Made by a program: the position numbers and the translations under genes. Below are positions 1 to 8,403 of a DNA stretch of 64,000 nt, piece by piece. Below the pieces are notes generated by a model. It made no database searches. It was not told the origin of the DNA and was given only the letters and a program-made list of their open reading frames with translations. Within the stretch, counting starts at the first letter, position 1. The number at the start of each line of letters is the position of its first letter. The stretch is from Aliiroseovarius salicola (GTDB lineage: Bacteria; Pseudomonadota; Alphaproteobacteria; Rhodobacterales; Rhodobacteraceae), in NCBI RefSeq assembly GCF_027891095.1, contig NZ_JAQIIO010000002.1, forward strand, positions 310,001-374,000, in the 5' to 3' direction.

Positions 1-403
1 CCAGAAGGGCCGCGAGCGGGCGGATATAGACAAAGACAATCGCCGCAAAGACCGCACCTAATACCGCACCATAAAGCGTGGCGGTGGCCGCCCGCCTGCG
101 CGCCTTGCGTGGGTCACCTTCCCCCAACGCGCGCGCGACCAAAGCCCCCGCCGCAATCGACATGCCGATGCCGAAGGATGAGGTGAAAAACAGGATCGCG
201 CCTGCGTACCCCACGGCGGCGGCCAATTCATCCCGCCCCAGCCATGAAATGAAGATCATGTCCACAAGGTCGACCAGAAAAATCGCCATCAGCCCTACGG
301 AAGAGGTCAGCGCCATCATCGTGATATGGCGCATCAGGCTGCCGGTCAGAAACTTCGCTTGTGGGTTTTCGCCCTCATCCGCCTTGTCCACATCACTCGC
401 CAT
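1..403 (-). CDS. MATE family efflux transporter, N-terminal part (runs off the left edge)
   Basis: Reading the minus strand from the ATG at 401-403 gives an open frame that leaves the window. After a short acidic hydrophilic start, the residues form hydrophobic segments characteristic of NorM/MATE Na+ or H+ coupled drug exporters, with MALTSSVGLMAIFLVDLVDM then FISWLGRDELAAAVGYAGA, matching the first two family helices. A strong AGGAGG lies just upstream of the ATG. Known members are inner-membrane antiporters of about 450 residues; only about 134 residues are visible, so subfamily and substrate cannot be judged. It is divergent from the small transporter gene at 565. Confidence 0.8.
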   Translation of the reverse strand, partial: MASDVDKADEGENPQAKFLTGSLMRHITMMALTSSVGLMAIFLVDLVDMIFISWLGRDELAAAVGYAGAILFFTSSFGIGMSIAAGALVARALGEGDPRKARRRAATATLYGAVLGAVFAAIVFVYIRPLAALL

Positions 404-564
404 TCGGACCTCCTGTCACGCATCTACCAGCTTGCAGGATTAAAGGGGGATGCGCCAGTGGGGAGGGTGCACAGGGGATGTGCGAGCCTGCATTGGCAAT
501 ACGCCTTCCACCTTCATTGCTTGTTTTGTGCTAGTGGTGAAGCGGGAACAAAATGGGGGGAATA

Positions 565-1008
565 ATGGCAATTTTATTAATCGCATTGGCGCTGTTCATG
601 GGCGCGATCATTTCCATCTATCTTCCGATGATTTCTCAGACAGCCAAGATCCTTGGGTCTGGTCCGATGGCGAATGTTCCGTTTTTCGGAATTGCTTTCG
701 CGGCGTCCATCATCATCGCCTTTGCGACGGGCAACAAGGCGGAGCAGTTCCAAAAGATCACCGTGCTGCCACCATGGCTGCTGACCGCCGGGGTGATGAG
801 CGCGGGGATGATCATTGGATCGAGCTTCCTGATCCCCAAAATCGGGATCGGCACCTTCTTTGTCCTCTTGGTGTCGGGACAGGTGCTTGCCGGAATGGTA
901 TTTGGTTATTTCGGCCTGTTCGGCGTGCCCGCATCTGCGATGAGTTACGGTAAGGTGATCGGGGCGATTCTGGTAATCGCGGGGGTCTATCTGGTGACCT
1001 TCAGGTGA
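565..1008 (+). CDS. DMT-superfamily small transporter, YdcZ (DUF606) type
   Basis: A 147-residue membrane protein with about five hydrophobic helices. The stretch PPWLLTAGVMSAGMIIGSSF followed by PKIGIGTFFVLLVSGQVLAG is the hallmark of the DUF606/YdcZ half-size drug/metabolite transporters, which usually act as dimers; the substrate is unknown. A start 12 bases upstream (553) is possible, but the ATG at 565 has the GGGGG tract at ideal distance. A bidirectional terminator follows and separates the gene from the convergent gltX. Confidence 0.75.
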   Translation: MAILLIALALFMGAIISIYLPMISQTAKILGSGPMANVPFFGIAFAASIIIAFATGNKAEQFQKITVLPPWLLTAGVMSAGMIIGSSFLIPKIGIGTFFVLLVSGQVLAGMVFGYFGLFGVPASAMSYGKVIGAILVIAGVYLVTFR

Positions 1009-1032
1009 AGAGCAGACCATGACGACAAAATG

Positions 1033-1060
1033 AAAAAGCCGCCCGGATGGGGCGGCTTTT
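1033..1060. terminator. Bidirectional Rho-independent terminator between the YdcZ-type gene and gltX
   Basis: AAAAGCCGCCC pairs with GGGGCGGCTTTT around a short loop. There are A and T runs on both sides, so it can serve both convergent genes. Confidence 0.8.
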
Positions 1061-1078
1061 CTGTTTCTATTAAGGGGC

Positions 1079-2404
1079 TTATCCCTTCGCGCGGATGACT
1101 TGCAGCAGCGGCAGGAGCGCAGACATGTCGGGGCCGTGGCTCATGCCGGTGAGTGCTTTCCTAAGCGGCATGAAAAGTCCGCGGCCTTTGCGGCCGGTGG
1201 CGGCTTTCACCTCTTTGGTCCAGGCGCCCCAGGTATCGTCATCAAACGGACCTTCGGGCAGTAGTGCGAGCGCCTCGGCGACGAATTCCTTGTCCTCGTC
1301 ATCGATCACCGGGTCGGCACCGGTCGAACACAGCTCCCACCAACCAGCCAGATCTTTCAGCACGGTGATGTTTTCCTTGGCCACATTCCAGAAGGCTTCG
1401 CCCTGATCGGTCGGAACGCCCAGACCGGTCACGGTCTCGGCCACGGCCTCATATGGCAGTGACGAAAGATGCCGCGCGGTGAGCGGGAACAGGTCTTGCA
1501 CGTCAAACTTGGTCGGCGCTGCGCCGAAAGTCGACAGATCGAAACCTTCCGTGATCTCATCGAGCGAGGTCATCAGCTCAACCGGCTGTGACGAACCAAG
1601 GCGCGCCATTAGTGACAGGAGTGCTGCCGGTTCCACACCCTGTTCGCGCAGGTCGCGCAGGGCAAGCGTGCCCAGACGTTTCGACAGCGCTTCGCCCTGC
1701 GGGCCGGTCAGAAGCGAGTGGTGGGCAAAGCTTGGCACCGTGCCACCAAGGGCTTCGATGATCTGGATCTGCGTGCCGGTGTTGGTCACGTGATCCGAGC
1801 CGCGCACCACATGGGTGATGCCGAAATCCACATCGTCACAGACAGAAGCGAGTGTGTAGAGGAATTGCCCGTCGCCACGGATCAGCACCGGATCCGACAC
1901 CGAGGCCGCGTCGATCGAAATGTCGCCAAGGATGCCGTCGGTCCAATTGATCCGCTCGTGATCCAATTTGAACCGCCAGTGACCTTGACCGCGGTCCTCG
2001 CGCAGCTTGGCTTTTTCGTCGTCCGACAGCGCCAGCGCCGAGCGGTCATAGACCGGCGGTTTGCCCATATTGAGCTGTTTCTTGCGCTTCAGGTCGAGCT
2101 CGGTCGGGGTCTCGAAACATTCATAGAAACGCCCCATGTCGCGCAGCTCTTGCGCGGCTTGTTCATAGCGCTCCAACCGGTTCGATTGCTTTTCCACCCG
2201 ATCCCAGGTCAGACCCAGCCATTCGAGATCTTCCATGATCCCATCGGCGTATTCCTGTTTCGACCGTTCCGGGTCGGTGTCATCCAGACGCAGGATGAAC
2301 TGGCCGCCGGATTTGCGGGCAATCAGGTAGTTAAAGAGCGCGGTGCGCAGGTTGCCCACATGGATGTAACCGGTGGGCGAAGGGGCGAAACGGGTGGTGG
2401 TCAT
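1079..2404 (-). CDS. gltX: Glutamate--tRNA ligase
   Basis: A class I aminoacyl-tRNA synthetase of 441 residues that charges tRNA-Glu in the cytoplasm. It begins MTTTRFAPSPTGYIHVGN, which holds the HIGH-type signature (HVGN). The KMSKS-type loop reads EALSKRLG, so the first lysine of the usual KLSKR is an alanine. The body carries the family motifs RLDDTDPERS and VRGSDHVTNT. The frame extends 28 codons further upstream, but the ATG at 2404 is preceded by AAGGAG and matches the conserved protein start. Alphaproteobacteria often carry two GltX proteins and use GatCAB for Gln-tRNA; whether this copy discriminates is not visible here. It is convergent with the YdcZ-type gene. Confidence 0.93.
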   Translation of the reverse strand: MTTTRFAPSPTGYIHVGNLRTALFNYLIARKSGGQFILRLDDTDPERSKQEYADGIMEDLEWLGLTWDRVEKQSNRLERYEQAAQELRDMGRFYECFETPTELDLKRKKQLNMGKPPVYDRSALALSDDEKAKLREDRGQGHWRFKLDHERINWTDGILGDISIDAASVSDPVLIRGDGQFLYTLASVCDDVDFGITHVVRGSDHVTNTGTQIQIIEALGGTVPSFAHHSLLTGPQGEALSKRLGTLALRDLREQGVEPAALLSLMARLGSSQPVELMTSLDEITEGFDLSTFGAAPTKFDVQDLFPLTARHLSSLPYEAVAETVTGLGVPTDQGEAFWNVAKENITVLKDLAGWWELCSTGADPVIDDEDKEFVAEALALLPEGPFDDDTWGAWTKEVKAATGRKGRGLFMPLRKALTGMSHGPDMSALLPLLQVIRAKG

Positions 2405-2553
2405 ACTCAGGTCTCCTTGGCCCGGTTGTCCTTTCACAAAGAGGGGCGTTTGTCCACCAGAAGGGCGGAAATCGGGGGAACTTGTCATTGGTCAAGTCCT
2501 GTCACCTAGGGAGAGGTAGCGTAAGGCAGGCGGAATCATTTTTGAGAGCGGTC

Positions 2554-2994
2554 ATGTTTTATCTGGTCATGGTGGTGCATCTACTGGGGGCGGCGATTTG
2601 GACTGGTGGGCATATCGTGCTGTCTCTGACCGTGTTGCCACGGGCTCTGAAGGCGGCGGATCCGGGGATCCTACTACGGTTCGAGCAGGAGTTTGAGCGG
2701 GTTGGTATGCCCGCGCTGGTGGCTCAGGTGCTGACCGGGCTATGGCTGGCCCATGATCTGGAGCCGGAGTTTGGCCTCTGGTTCAGTTTCTCTGACATGC
2801 TGACCACAGGGATTGCGGTGAAACTTCTTCTGTTGGGGGCCACCGCAGGGCTTGCGCTGAATGCGCGGTTTCGGGTCATCCCCCATCTGTCCGCTGAAAC
2901 GTTGCCCCTGATGGGCTGGCATATCCGGGCGGTCACGGTGATATCGGTTTTGTTTGTCATGACCGGGGCGTATTTGCGCACGGGTGGGATTTGA
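2554..2994 (+). CDS. CopD-like integral membrane protein
   Basis: A 146-residue protein with four predicted helices. The start MFYLVMVVHLLGAAIWTGGH and the later conserved histidines resemble the copper-resistance CopD/HemJ-like four-helix fold, in which histidines bind heme or copper. I chose the ATG at 2554; the longer frame from 2482 runs back into the gltX promoter region and is not membrane-like. It is divergent from gltX. Family assignment is moderately secure; the function (copper handling or electron transfer) is inference. Confidence 0.6.
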   Translation: MFYLVMVVHLLGAAIWTGGHIVLSLTVLPRALKAADPGILLRFEQEFERVGMPALVAQVLTGLWLAHDLEPEFGLWFSFSDMLTTGIAVKLLLLGATAGLALNARFRVIPHLSAETLPLMGWHIRAVTVISVLFVMTGAYLRTGGI

Positions 2995-3043
2995 AGGGCC
3001 CTCTCGTCGGGCGCCCGTCGCTTTGCTTTGGCGCGCTATCGGT

Positions 3044-3098
3044 GGCTCACTGCGTGAGCCTATGCCTCCGGCGGGGATATTTTGGGTCAGAAGAAAAG
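3044..3098 (+). repeat. Hairpin plus dispersed intergenic element (copy 1)
   Basis: GGCTCAC-TGC-GTGAGCC forms a perfect hairpin at 3044-3060. It is followed at 3065 by CCTCCGGCGGGGATATTTT and GGGTCAGAAGAAAAG, a degenerate copy of the element found again near 16.9, 19.2, 27.7, 29.7, 41.3 and 61.1 kb. It lies between two convergent genes. Confidence 0.55.
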
Positions 3099-3107
3099 AG
3101 CGATGGA

Positions 3108-3536
3108 TTAGCGAGGTTCAACCGGCCAAACCTGGTTCAGGTCTGACAAGCCCACGCGAATGAGTTCCTCGAGCACCTCAAGATCCACATCATCGAGCTT
3201 GTTGATATAGAGGCAGGCCGCGCCGGATTTGTGTTTTCCAAGGCGAGAGAGGATTGTTCCGTAATCCTGATACCCCGGCATAATGTAGAGCGAGAGGGCG
3301 GATTTGCGCGGAGAAAACCCAGTTGCGAGGAAATCACCCTGGCGCCCCGTCGCATAGCGGTAATGGTATCGGCCGAACCCAACAATTGACGGCCCCCACA
3401 TCACCGGTTCAAACCCCGAGACGCGCTTGAACAAATCAAGCAGCACCAGCCCGTCATCATGGCGCTGTCTGGGGGCAACATTTGCCAGAAAACCCTCTAC
3501 CGAGGCATCCGTGGGCTGGGTTTTGTTCTGGGACAT
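3108..3536 (-). CDS. DUF1801 family protein
   Basis: A 142-residue soluble protein. The order of motifs, with LFKRVSGFEPVMWGPSIVGF near the middle, then YATGRQGDFLATGFSPRKSA and LSLYIMPGY and a C-terminal helix rich in Asp/Glu, matches the YdhG/DUF1801 (iron-chaperone-like) fold. The start MSQNKTQ at 3536 was taken because 12 codons further upstream look like random arginine-rich sequence. The function of the family is not established. It is convergent with the CopD-like gene and divergent from the MBL-fold gene. Confidence 0.65.
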   Translation of the reverse strand: MSQNKTQPTDASVEGFLANVAPRQRHDDGLVLLDLFKRVSGFEPVMWGPSIVGFGRYHYRYATGRQGDFLATGFSPRKSALSLYIMPGYQDYGTILSRLGKHKSGAACLYINKLDDVDLEVLEELIRVGLSDLNQVWPVEPR

Positions 3537-3653
3537 ATCTCGCCGGGTCCTGTCACATCTGCGTGAGCCCACAAATGTGGCGCGCAGATCGAGTATAGTA
3601 ACGCCATTCTTTTTCGCAATTCTAGGCGATCATTGATCAAGAGGGAGAGTCAC

Positions 3654-4604
3654 ATGCAACGTAAAACCAAGTTTCGTATGTCCACGCCTAACCTGTCACG
3701 TCGCCATATGTTGATGGCTGGCGCGGCGGCACCGTTTGCCGCGATGTCCGGCAAAGTTGCCCACGCCAAGGCAGAGCAAATCCCGATTTCCACCACAGAT
3801 TACCGCCGCTTCAGACTGGGTGATTTCGAAGTGACTACGCTGTTGGCGGGGATGCGCACTGTGCCCGACCCACAGACGATCTTTGGGATGAATGTTGGGG
3901 CGGAGGAATTTAACGCCGCTTCGCAGATGGCCAATATCCCATCAAATGCTGCCCAGTTCTTTTTCACACCGACTCTGGTGAATACCGGGGTGGAACTGGT
4001 GTTGTTTGATACGGGGCTTAATCCAGCCGGGATCATCGGTGCCATAGGCGCGGCAGGCTATGCACCCGATCAGGTGGACGTTGTTGTGATCACCCATATG
4101 CATGGCGATCATATCGGCGGATTGATGGGAGATGGCAGTGCCACATTCCCCAACGCGCGTTATGTGACGGGCGCGGTGGAGTTTGACCATTGGGCCGCAG
4201 CAGGCAATGAGCGGTTTGATCAGAAGGTTGCGCCGCTGGCCGAACAGATGAGCATGATCAATGCGGGCGATGTTGTGGTGCCCGGTATCGAAGCGGTCGC
4301 GGCTTTTGGTCATACGCCGGGGCATATGACATATCGTTTGGACAGCGGTGGTAAATCACTTTTGATCGCGGCAGATTTTGCCAACCACTATGTCTGGTCG
4401 CTGGCCTACCCGGATTGGGAGGTGAAGTTTGACATGGACAAGGCCGGGGCGGCCGCCACGCGGCGCAGCCTTCTGTCGATGATGGCCGCTGAGAAGATGC
4501 CCTTCATCGGCTATCACATGCCCTTCCCAGCGCTGGGCTATGTCGAAGAACGGGACGGCGGTTTTCACTATGTCCCGCACAGCTATCAGCTGTTGATGGG
4601 GTGA
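3654..4604 (+). CDS. Exported metallo-beta-lactamase-fold hydrolase with Tat-type signal
   Basis: A 316-residue protein. The N-terminus reads SRRHMLMAG then a hydrophobic, alanine-rich stretch ending VAHA, a twin-arginine-like signal, so the folded metalloenzyme is probably exported to the periplasm. The MBL metal motif is HMHGDHIGG; later FGHTPGHM supplies the next histidine and IAADFANH the bridging aspartate. Close family relatives include lactonases and other hydrolases, so the substrate cannot be told from the sequence. The ATG at 3654 has GAGGGAGAG upstream; an ATG seven codons earlier (3633) lacks this. It is convergent with nadE. Confidence 0.85.
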   Translation: MQRKTKFRMSTPNLSRRHMLMAGAAAPFAAMSGKVAHAKAEQIPISTTDYRRFRLGDFEVTTLLAGMRTVPDPQTIFGMNVGAEEFNAASQMANIPSNAAQFFFTPTLVNTGVELVLFDTGLNPAGIIGAIGAAGYAPDQVDVVVITHMHGDHIGGLMGDGSATFPNARYVTGAVEFDHWAAAGNERFDQKVAPLAEQMSMINAGDVVVPGIEAVAAFGHTPGHMTYRLDSGGKSLLIAADFANHYVWSLAYPDWEVKFDMDKAGAAATRRSLLSMMAAEKMPFIGYHMPFPALGYVEERDGGFHYVPHSYQLLMG

Positions 4605-4641
4605 GCCCACGATAGTCCCCAAGCCGAGCGGGATGTGGCCA

Positions 4642-6303
4642 TCAGCTCATGTCCCGCCAGCGGTTCACAATCGGATAGCGGCGATCCAGCCAGAATGCGC
4701 CTTTGGTCAGACGTGTGCCGGGGGCGGATTGGAAGCGTTTGTATTCGCTGATGAAAATCAGGTGTTCGACTTTCTTCACCGTGGCTTTGTCAAAGCCAGC
4801 GCCGACCAGTTCCTCAACCGATTTCTCGTGATCCACAAGCCCCTCAAGGATCGCATCCAGCACCTCATAGGGCGGGAGTGAATCCTCATCCTTCTGATCC
4901 GGGCGCAGCTCAGCCGAAGGGGGCTTGTCGATGATCGACACCGGGATGACTTCACCTGCCGGGGCTTTCATCCATGGGCGGTGATTGGCGTTGCGCCAGC
5001 GGCACTGCTCAAAAACGCGGGTTTTGTAGAGGTCTTTGATCGGGTTGTACCCGCCGGACATGTCACCATAGATCGTCGCATAGCCCACCGCGACCTCGGA
5101 CTTGTTCCCGGTGGTCAACAGCATCGCGCCAGTCTTGTTCGATAGCGCCATGAGCAGAAGCCCCCGCAGGCGCGACTGGATGTTTTCTTCGGTTACATCC
5201 GGTTTTGTACCCTCAAAGAATGGAGCCAACGTATTGGTGATCGCGTCGCGACCTTCCTTGATCGGCACAAAGTCATATTGGCAACCAAGGCGCTGGGCGA
5301 TGTCCTTGGCGTCATCCAGCGAGCCTTGCGAGGTATACTCGGATGGCAGCATCACGCAGCGCACATTCTCCGGCCCCAGCGCATCTGCGGCGATGGTTGC
5401 GACAATCGCACTGTCGATGCCACCGGATAGACCCAGAAGCACCTGTTTGAACCCGGTCTTACCCATGTAATCGCGTAGGCTGTCGACCATCGCGCGGTAA
5501 TCTTGTTCCCACTCATCGGGCTGGGGGGCCACTTCGCCCGCCGCGATGCGCCAGCCATCGGCGGTGTTGGTCAGGTCGACGTGGCGGATCTCTTCATCAA
5601 AGACGCCCATGCGGAAGGCGAGTTCCCCACCGGGGTTGAGGGCAAAGCTGCCACCGTCAAACACCTGATCATCCTGACCACCGACCATATTGAGGTAAAT
5701 CAGCGGCAATTCGGTTTCGACCACACGGGCGACCATGTGATTGAGACGCACATCGTATTTGTTGCGGAAATAGGGGGATCCGTTTGGGATCAGCAGGAAT
5801 TCTGCCCCGCTTTCGGCCAGCGTCTCACAGACGTCATCGCCGTGCCAGGCGTCTTCGCAAATCGGTGTGCCGATCCGCAACGGGCCGAGGGAATACGGGC
5901 CTTGTGGGGCTGCCGAAGTGAAATGGCGGACCTCGTCAAACACGGTTTCATTGGGTAGGCGTTGCTTCAGAACCCGCGCTTTGACCTTGCCACCGTCCAG
6001 CACCCACCACGCGTTATAAAGATCCTTGCCATCATGGAAAGGCGCGCCAATCCCCATGGCAGGGCCATCAGCGCAATCGCGGGCGAGCTCTTCCACCGCC
6101 TCCATCGCATCGCGGTAAAACTGCGGGCGCACCACCAGATCCTGTGTCTGATAGCCGGTGATAAAGGCTTCGGGCAGGGCCAGCATGTCACTGCCTGCCT
6201 CTTTGGCAGCAGCCCAGGCGGCACGCGCCTTGTCGGCATTGGCGGCAATTGCGCCCACAGTTGGGTTCAGCTGGGCCAGGGTCAGGCGGAAAGTCTCACT
6301 CAT
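4642..6303 (-). CDS. nadE: Glutamine-dependent NAD+ synthetase
   Basis: A 553-residue two-domain enzyme that makes NAD+ from deamido-NAD+, ATP and glutamine. The N-terminal nitrilase-fold glutaminase has the Glu-Lys-Cys triad: E45 in LPEAFITGYQ, K113 in VLKQRLPNE, C149 in PICEDAW. The C-terminal synthetase domain has the ATP pyrophosphatase loop LGLSGGIDSA and later LTTGNKSEVAVGYATIYGD. Length fits bacterial two-domain enzymes. It is divergent from the MORN-repeat gene, with a 178-base spacer. Confidence 0.96.
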   Translation of the reverse strand: MSETFRLTLAQLNPTVGAIAANADKARAAWAAAKEAGSDMLALPEAFITGYQTQDLVVRPQFYRDAMEAVEELARDCADGPAMGIGAPFHDGKDLYNAWWVLDGGKVKARVLKQRLPNETVFDEVRHFTSAAPQGPYSLGPLRIGTPICEDAWHGDDVCETLAESGAEFLLIPNGSPYFRNKYDVRLNHMVARVVETELPLIYLNMVGGQDDQVFDGGSFALNPGGELAFRMGVFDEEIRHVDLTNTADGWRIAAGEVAPQPDEWEQDYRAMVDSLRDYMGKTGFKQVLLGLSGGIDSAIVATIAADALGPENVRCVMLPSEYTSQGSLDDAKDIAQRLGCQYDFVPIKEGRDAITNTLAPFFEGTKPDVTEENIQSRLRGLLLMALSNKTGAMLLTTGNKSEVAVGYATIYGDMSGGYNPIKDLYKTRVFEQCRWRNANHRPWMKAPAGEVIPVSIIDKPPSAELRPDQKDEDSLPPYEVLDAILEGLVDHEKSVEELVGAGFDKATVKKVEHLIFISEYKRFQSAPGTRLTKGAFWLDRRYPIVNRWRDMS

Positions 6304-6481
6304 TCAGGTGTCTCGTCTTGCCGTAAGTCACGTCTCTCGGCACAGATGTAGCAGCTTTTGGCCGAGGTTAAAGGCCGGGTAGGGGAAAAGCGTTGTTTCG
6401 ACAAGGGGCCTCCTTTACGCTTGCGGCGAACTCCGGGAGTGGAACCGGGGAATTCTTGCTATTCTTTTGAAGGGGTTGGGG

Positions 6482-7987
6482 ATGCAGCACCTGTTTCATG
6501 CAACAGCGATCGGGGCCGTGATGGCCATCACAGGTGCCGCCTGGGCGCAAGAGATTGTGGTCAAGCAATATGACGATGGCGCTGTTTACGAGGGCCCGTT
6601 CAAGGGCGGGTTGCAACATGGCATGGGCACCTATCGCCTGCCGTCGGGCTATGAATACACCGGCGAGTTTGTGGATGGGCAGATCGTCGGGCAGGGCGTG
6701 GCGCGCTTTCCCAACGGATCGCTCTACGAAGGTAGTTTTGCCAAAGGCAAGCCGGAAGGATTCGGGCGCATCACCTTTGCGGATGGCGGCACCTATGAGG
6801 GTGACTGGAATGACGGCAAGATCAACGGATCCGGGCTGGCCATTTACGCCAATGGGGTGAAATACGAAGGCGGGTTTCGCAACGCCCTGCATCACGGCAA
6901 GGGTCGGATGGAAAGCCCAACCGGATATGTTTATCAGGGCGACTGGGTCGTGGGTGTGAAAACCGGACGTGGGGTCGTGACCTACCCGGATGGCTCGGTC
7001 TATGACGGTATGATGCGGGATGATGAACGCGACGGAGAGGGCAAGCTCACCTCGGCAGATGGCATGATCTATGAGGGGGCCTGGCTGAAAGGGCAGATGC
7101 ACGGAACCGGCAAGCTGACGCAGGTGAATGGCGATGTCTACGAAGGTCCGTTCAACGCAGGGGCCCGCGAAGGTAAGGGCAAAGTGACCTATGCCAGTGG
7201 CGACACCTATGAAGGCGCATTTGTGGAAGACAAGCGCCACGGCACAGGCACGTTCACAGGCACGGATGGCTACAAATACGCGGGCAATTGGGAACAGGGC
7301 GAAATTCAGGGGCAGGGTGTTGTCACCTATCCCGATGGGTCGGTCTATGAAGGGCAGTTCCGAGAGGGGCTGGCCGATGGAACTGGCAAGATCTCATATC
7401 CCGACGGGGCAACCTATGATGGGGACTGGCTTGCCGGGGTGATCGAAGGGAACGGTGTGGCGCGTTATGCGAACGGTACGAGCTATGATGGCGAGTTCGT
7501 CAATGCGCTTTATGATGGTCAGGGCACGCTTACCACTGCAGATGGCGCAAGCTACAAAGGAGCCTGGCAAGCCGGAAAGCCGCAGGGCAAAGGGCTTTCG
7601 AGCCTGAAAGATGGCAGCAGTTATGAAGGTAACTTCTTCGCGGGACAACGCGAAGGCAAAGGCATGTTCAAGACACCCGATGGATTTACTTATGATGGTG
7701 ACTGGCGGGCGGGTCTGTTCCATGGTCAGGGGATCGCCACCTATGCAAATGGTGATCGTTATGAAGGCGGTTTTGTGGACGGAAAACGCCATGGAGAAGG
7801 GGCTGTAATCCGCGCCGACGGCTCGCGTGAAGAGGGCACCTGGGAGGAAGGTTTCCTGCAAGGGACTGTCATGCGCCCGGATGCTGAAGCAACCGGGGAT
7901 GGCACGGATGAGGATCCCGCTGGCACTGCACCTGAAGGTGATGCCGCAACCCCGCCGGAAGATGCAGCGGTCCCGGCTGGCAACTGA
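6482..7987 (+). CDS. Exported MORN-repeat protein, 18 tandem repeats
   Basis: A 501-residue protein: an N-terminal signal peptide (hydrophobic stretch ending ITGAAWAQ), then 18 back-to-back repeats, then an acidic, proline/alanine-rich tail of about 45 residues. Each repeat is 23 residues and follows YEGxFxxGxxxGxGxxxxxxG, the MORN motif. MORN arrays form long beta-sheet rods and in eukaryotes bind lipids or act as scaffolds; bacterial roles are mostly unknown. The signal peptide places the array in the periplasm or outside. The ATG at 6482 was preferred over the TTG at 6467, with GAAGGGG as ribosome site. It stands alone between nadE and leuA, so context gives no function. Confidence 0.85.
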   Translation: MQHLFHATAIGAVMAITGAAWAQEIVVKQYDDGAVYEGPFKGGLQHGMGTYRLPSGYEYTGEFVDGQIVGQGVARFPNGSLYEGSFAKGKPEGFGRITFADGGTYEGDWNDGKINGSGLAIYANGVKYEGGFRNALHHGKGRMESPTGYVYQGDWVVGVKTGRGVVTYPDGSVYDGMMRDDERDGEGKLTSADGMIYEGAWLKGQMHGTGKLTQVNGDVYEGPFNAGAREGKGKVTYASGDTYEGAFVEDKRHGTGTFTGTDGYKYAGNWEQGEIQGQGVVTYPDGSVYEGQFREGLADGTGKISYPDGATYDGDWLAGVIEGNGVARYANGTSYDGEFVNALYDGQGTLTTADGASYKGAWQAGKPQGKGLSSLKDGSSYEGNFFAGQREGKGMFKTPDGFTYDGDWRAGLFHGQGIATYANGDRYEGGFVDGKRHGEGAVIRADGSREEGTWEEGFLQGTVMRPDAEATGDGTDEDPAGTAPEGDAATPPEDAAVPAGN

Positions 7988-8128
7988 CGTATCACGGATC
8001 GGAATGCAAACTTTCCTCACAAGCGGGGCGGTGTGGCAAAGCGGTTAGCCACGGTTATGGGGCGGGCTCGCTTGTGCTTTCCAGCTGCACATTGGGTGCC
8101 GTGAACAGTAGATGCCGTAAAAAACCAC

Positions 8129-8156
8129 TTTTCACGCGCAAATTCTTCCCTATAGT
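8129..8156 (+). promoter_or_regulatory. Candidate promoter of the leuA leader transcript
   Basis: TTTTCA (8129-8134), 16 bases, then TATAGT (8151-8156). The start point predicted about 7 bases downstream falls on or next to the ATG of the leader peptide at 8164, so the leader mRNA may begin at its start codon. This is a pattern match only. Confidence 0.45.
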
Positions 8157-8163
8157 CATCTGC

Positions 8164-8229
8164 ATGGTAACGCAGGCACATATTGCCCCTCGCGGCTTCG
8201 CTGCTCTTCTGCTGCTAACACGCCTCTGA
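8164..8229 (+). CDS. leuL: leuA leader peptide (attenuation peptide)
   Basis: A 21-codon open frame starting ATG GTA ACG and ending TGA. Codons 15-18 are four consecutive Leu codons (CTT CTG CTG CTA) and the last sense codon is CTC (Leu). Such a Leu run shortly upstream of 2-isopropylmalate synthase is the classic design for ribosome-mediated attenuation: when Leu-tRNA is scarce the ribosome stalls here and changes folding of the RNA downstream. There is no Shine-Dalgarno sequence in front, consistent with leaderless translation, as described for the Sinorhizobium trpL leader. The frame is too short for standard gene calling. Experimental proof is lacking. Confidence 0.75.
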   Translation: MVTQAHIAPRGFAALLLLTRL

Positions 8230-8258
8230 GCGTGCCATTCGGCGCGTCCGCTCAGAGG
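8223..8258 (+). promoter_or_regulatory. Leader hairpin of the leuA attenuator
   Basis: CCTCTGAGCG (8223-8232) pairs perfectly with CGCTCAGAGG (8249-8258) around a 16-base loop. The left arm overlaps the last Leu codon and stop codon of the leader peptide, so a ribosome finishing or stalling there would alter the fold. No T-run follows, so this is probably a pause or anti-terminator stem rather than the terminator. A second small stem, CGGGCA/TGCCCG, lies at about 8357-8374, just before leuA. Confidence 0.55.
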
Positions 8259-8403
8259 ATATGCTGATCGCGCCACATCCCCACATACTGTCCCGGTTCG
8301 AATTGGCCCTGATCTGCCTTAGAAACTGGTAATCCGCCGCAATCCGGGATAGGTCACGGGCAACGTTGTGCCCGGCCCACGATTAAATGAAGAGACGACA
8401 GAG

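Noticed and set aside
8055-8276. 73-codon minus-strand frame across the leuA leader
   Set aside because: It lies opposite the leader peptide and hairpin; no homology or ribosome site.
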